From JADJOM01 sp046327715 (GTDB taxonomy: Bacteria > Gemmatimonadota > Gemmatimonadetes > Gemmatimonadales > GWC2-71-9), in assembly GCA_046327715.1 (NCBI GenBank), contig JAXLXY010000002.1:124001-188000 (forward strand): DNA of 64,000 nucleotides. Reading direction: 5' to 3'. Below are positions 63,410 to 64,000 of the stretch, in pieces (position 1 is the stretch's first letter; every line of letters starts with the position of its first letter). The notes below the pieces were generated by a model. That model had not been told where the DNA came from, ran no database searches, and worked only from the letters and a program-made list of their open reading frames with translations. Both the position numbers and the translations under genes were made by a program.

Positions 63410-64000
63410 TCAGCTGGAAAAGAGTTCGCGACAGACGGACACCAGGGCCTGCGCGTCCGCGTCCGTCGGGGCCTCCGCGATGAACCGCACGATGGGTTCG
63501 GTCCCGGAGGGCCGCACATGCACCCAGCGGTCTGACCATGCAAGCCTCAGTCCGTCGCGGGAATCCGGCACCGCGTCCGAAAAGCGGGCCTTCAGGCGTG
63601 CGTAGACCGGAGCTAAGTCGTTGCCACGTGGTGCTTTGGCCTTCACAATCCGGTACCGTGGCTGCCCCCCCACCAGCGAGGTCACCGACTGTCCCGTTGC
63701 TGCAAGCAAGTGCAGGATCAGTGCCACACCGACGGGGGCGTCCCGGCCGATGTGCAGCGAGGGCAGAATGACCCCCCCATTCCCCTCACCGCCGATCAAC
63801 GCCCCCTCGTCCCGGATGGTGCGGGCGACGTTGGCCTCGCCCACCGGGGCCCGGACGAACCGGGCGCCCCCCAGCCGGGCGGCATCCTCGACCACCAGGC
63901 TGGTGGAAAGGTTCGCCACGACCGTCGGCTGGCCCGCCCGGCCGCGGGATGGCTCGGCGGAGTGCGAGAGCATGGCCCGAACCGCGAGGGCCAGCGTGTA
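63410..64000 (-). CDS. glmM: Phosphoglucosamine mutase-type phosphohexomutase, C-terminus (partial)
   Basis: The last 196 codons of a gene continuing past the right edge. The sugar-binding loop reads GGEGNGGVI and the phosphate-binding loop RPSGTEPIVR. The GEGNGG form occurs in phosphomannomutase/phosphoglucomutase and archaeal-type GlmM rather than the GGEQSGH of E. coli GlmM, so substrate range may be broad; the glmS neighbour supports glucosamine-6-P to glucosamine-1-P. Catalytic Ser domain lies outside the window. Confidence 0.85.
   Translation of the reverse strand, partial: YTLALAVRAMLSHSAEPSRGRAGQPTVVANLSTSLVVEDAARLGGARFVRAPVGEANVARTIRDEGALIGGEGNGGVILPSLHIGRDAPVGVALILHLLAATGQSVTSLVGGQPRYRIVKAKAPRGNDLAPVYARLKARFSDAVPDSRDGLRLAWSDRWVHVRPSGTEPIVRFIAEAPTDADAQALVSVCRELFSS

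Overview
The window is about 64 kb of high G+C bacterial chromosome (roughly 70% by eye). It is densely packed with genes that often overlap at ATGA, GTGA or TGATG junctions. I see no rRNA, insertion sequence, prophage or CRISPR array. Lipoprotein signals, an OprP-type outer-membrane porin, a PilB-type ATPase and AsmA-like and beta-barrel proteins indicate a Gram-negative (diderm) cell. The gene mix resembles Gemmatimonadota; that assignment is an inference, not something the sequence proves. No gene-free gap exceeds 300 bases.

Layout. 1-4.6 kb: start of ffh, a putative metalloprotease lipoprotein, prepilin peptidase, TrmH methyltransferase and thiD. 4.6-10.3 kb: a minus-strand nucleoside-salvage operon encoding a 5'-nucleotidase, a small beta-grasp protein, adenosine deaminase, a CNT transporter and purine nucleoside phosphorylase. 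10.4-24.4 kb: a phosphate-starvation island holding ArsR-PhoB-PhoR, a PAP2 phosphatase, a GT4 glycosyltransferase, an AlkP-superfamily hydrolase, an OprP-like porin, PstS, PstC, PstA, two PstB, PhoU and Ppx. Its promoters carry GTGAC/GTTAC heptamers repeated every 11 bp, read here as Pho boxes. 24.4-31 kb: deoC, rhomboid protease, a DUF2231 protein, dnaK and an HtrA protease. 31-35.8 kb: tRNA-Leu(TAG), a repeat lipoprotein, and a four-gene cassette with an ECF sigma factor, a single-pass membrane protein with an external CBM48-like domain, an exported helical protein and an outer-membrane-type protein ending in a second CBM48-like domain. 35.9-42.9 kb: tig-clpP-clpX-engB, an exported protein and a hybrid histidine kinase. 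42.9-54.2 kb (minus strand): serine hydrolase, beta-helix protein, hisF, NUDIX, hisH, hisB, hisC, a PilB ATPase fused to a receiver domain, and a large exported protein. 54.2-64 kb: lipoprotein, trpE, an FHA-GAF-cyclase, maf, a stand-alone CZB protein, dtd, an AsmA-like protein, glmS and the end of glmM.

How the parts fit. The Pho island covers sensing (PhoR/PhoB/PhoU), outer-membrane entry (porin), capture and import (Pst), release from organic phosphate (PAP2, AlkP-type enzyme), polyphosphate turnover (Ppx) and possibly glycolipid substitution (glycosyltransferase). The neighbouring nucleosidase operon would also release phosphate from nucleotides while salvaging purines. Several start codons lack a Shine-Dalgarno sequence but have a TAnnnT -10-like hexamer 6-7 bases upstream, which suggests leaderless mRNAs.

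The most novel candidate is the sigma/CBM48 cassette at 32.5-35.3 kb, which looks like a cell-surface glycan-sensing system.
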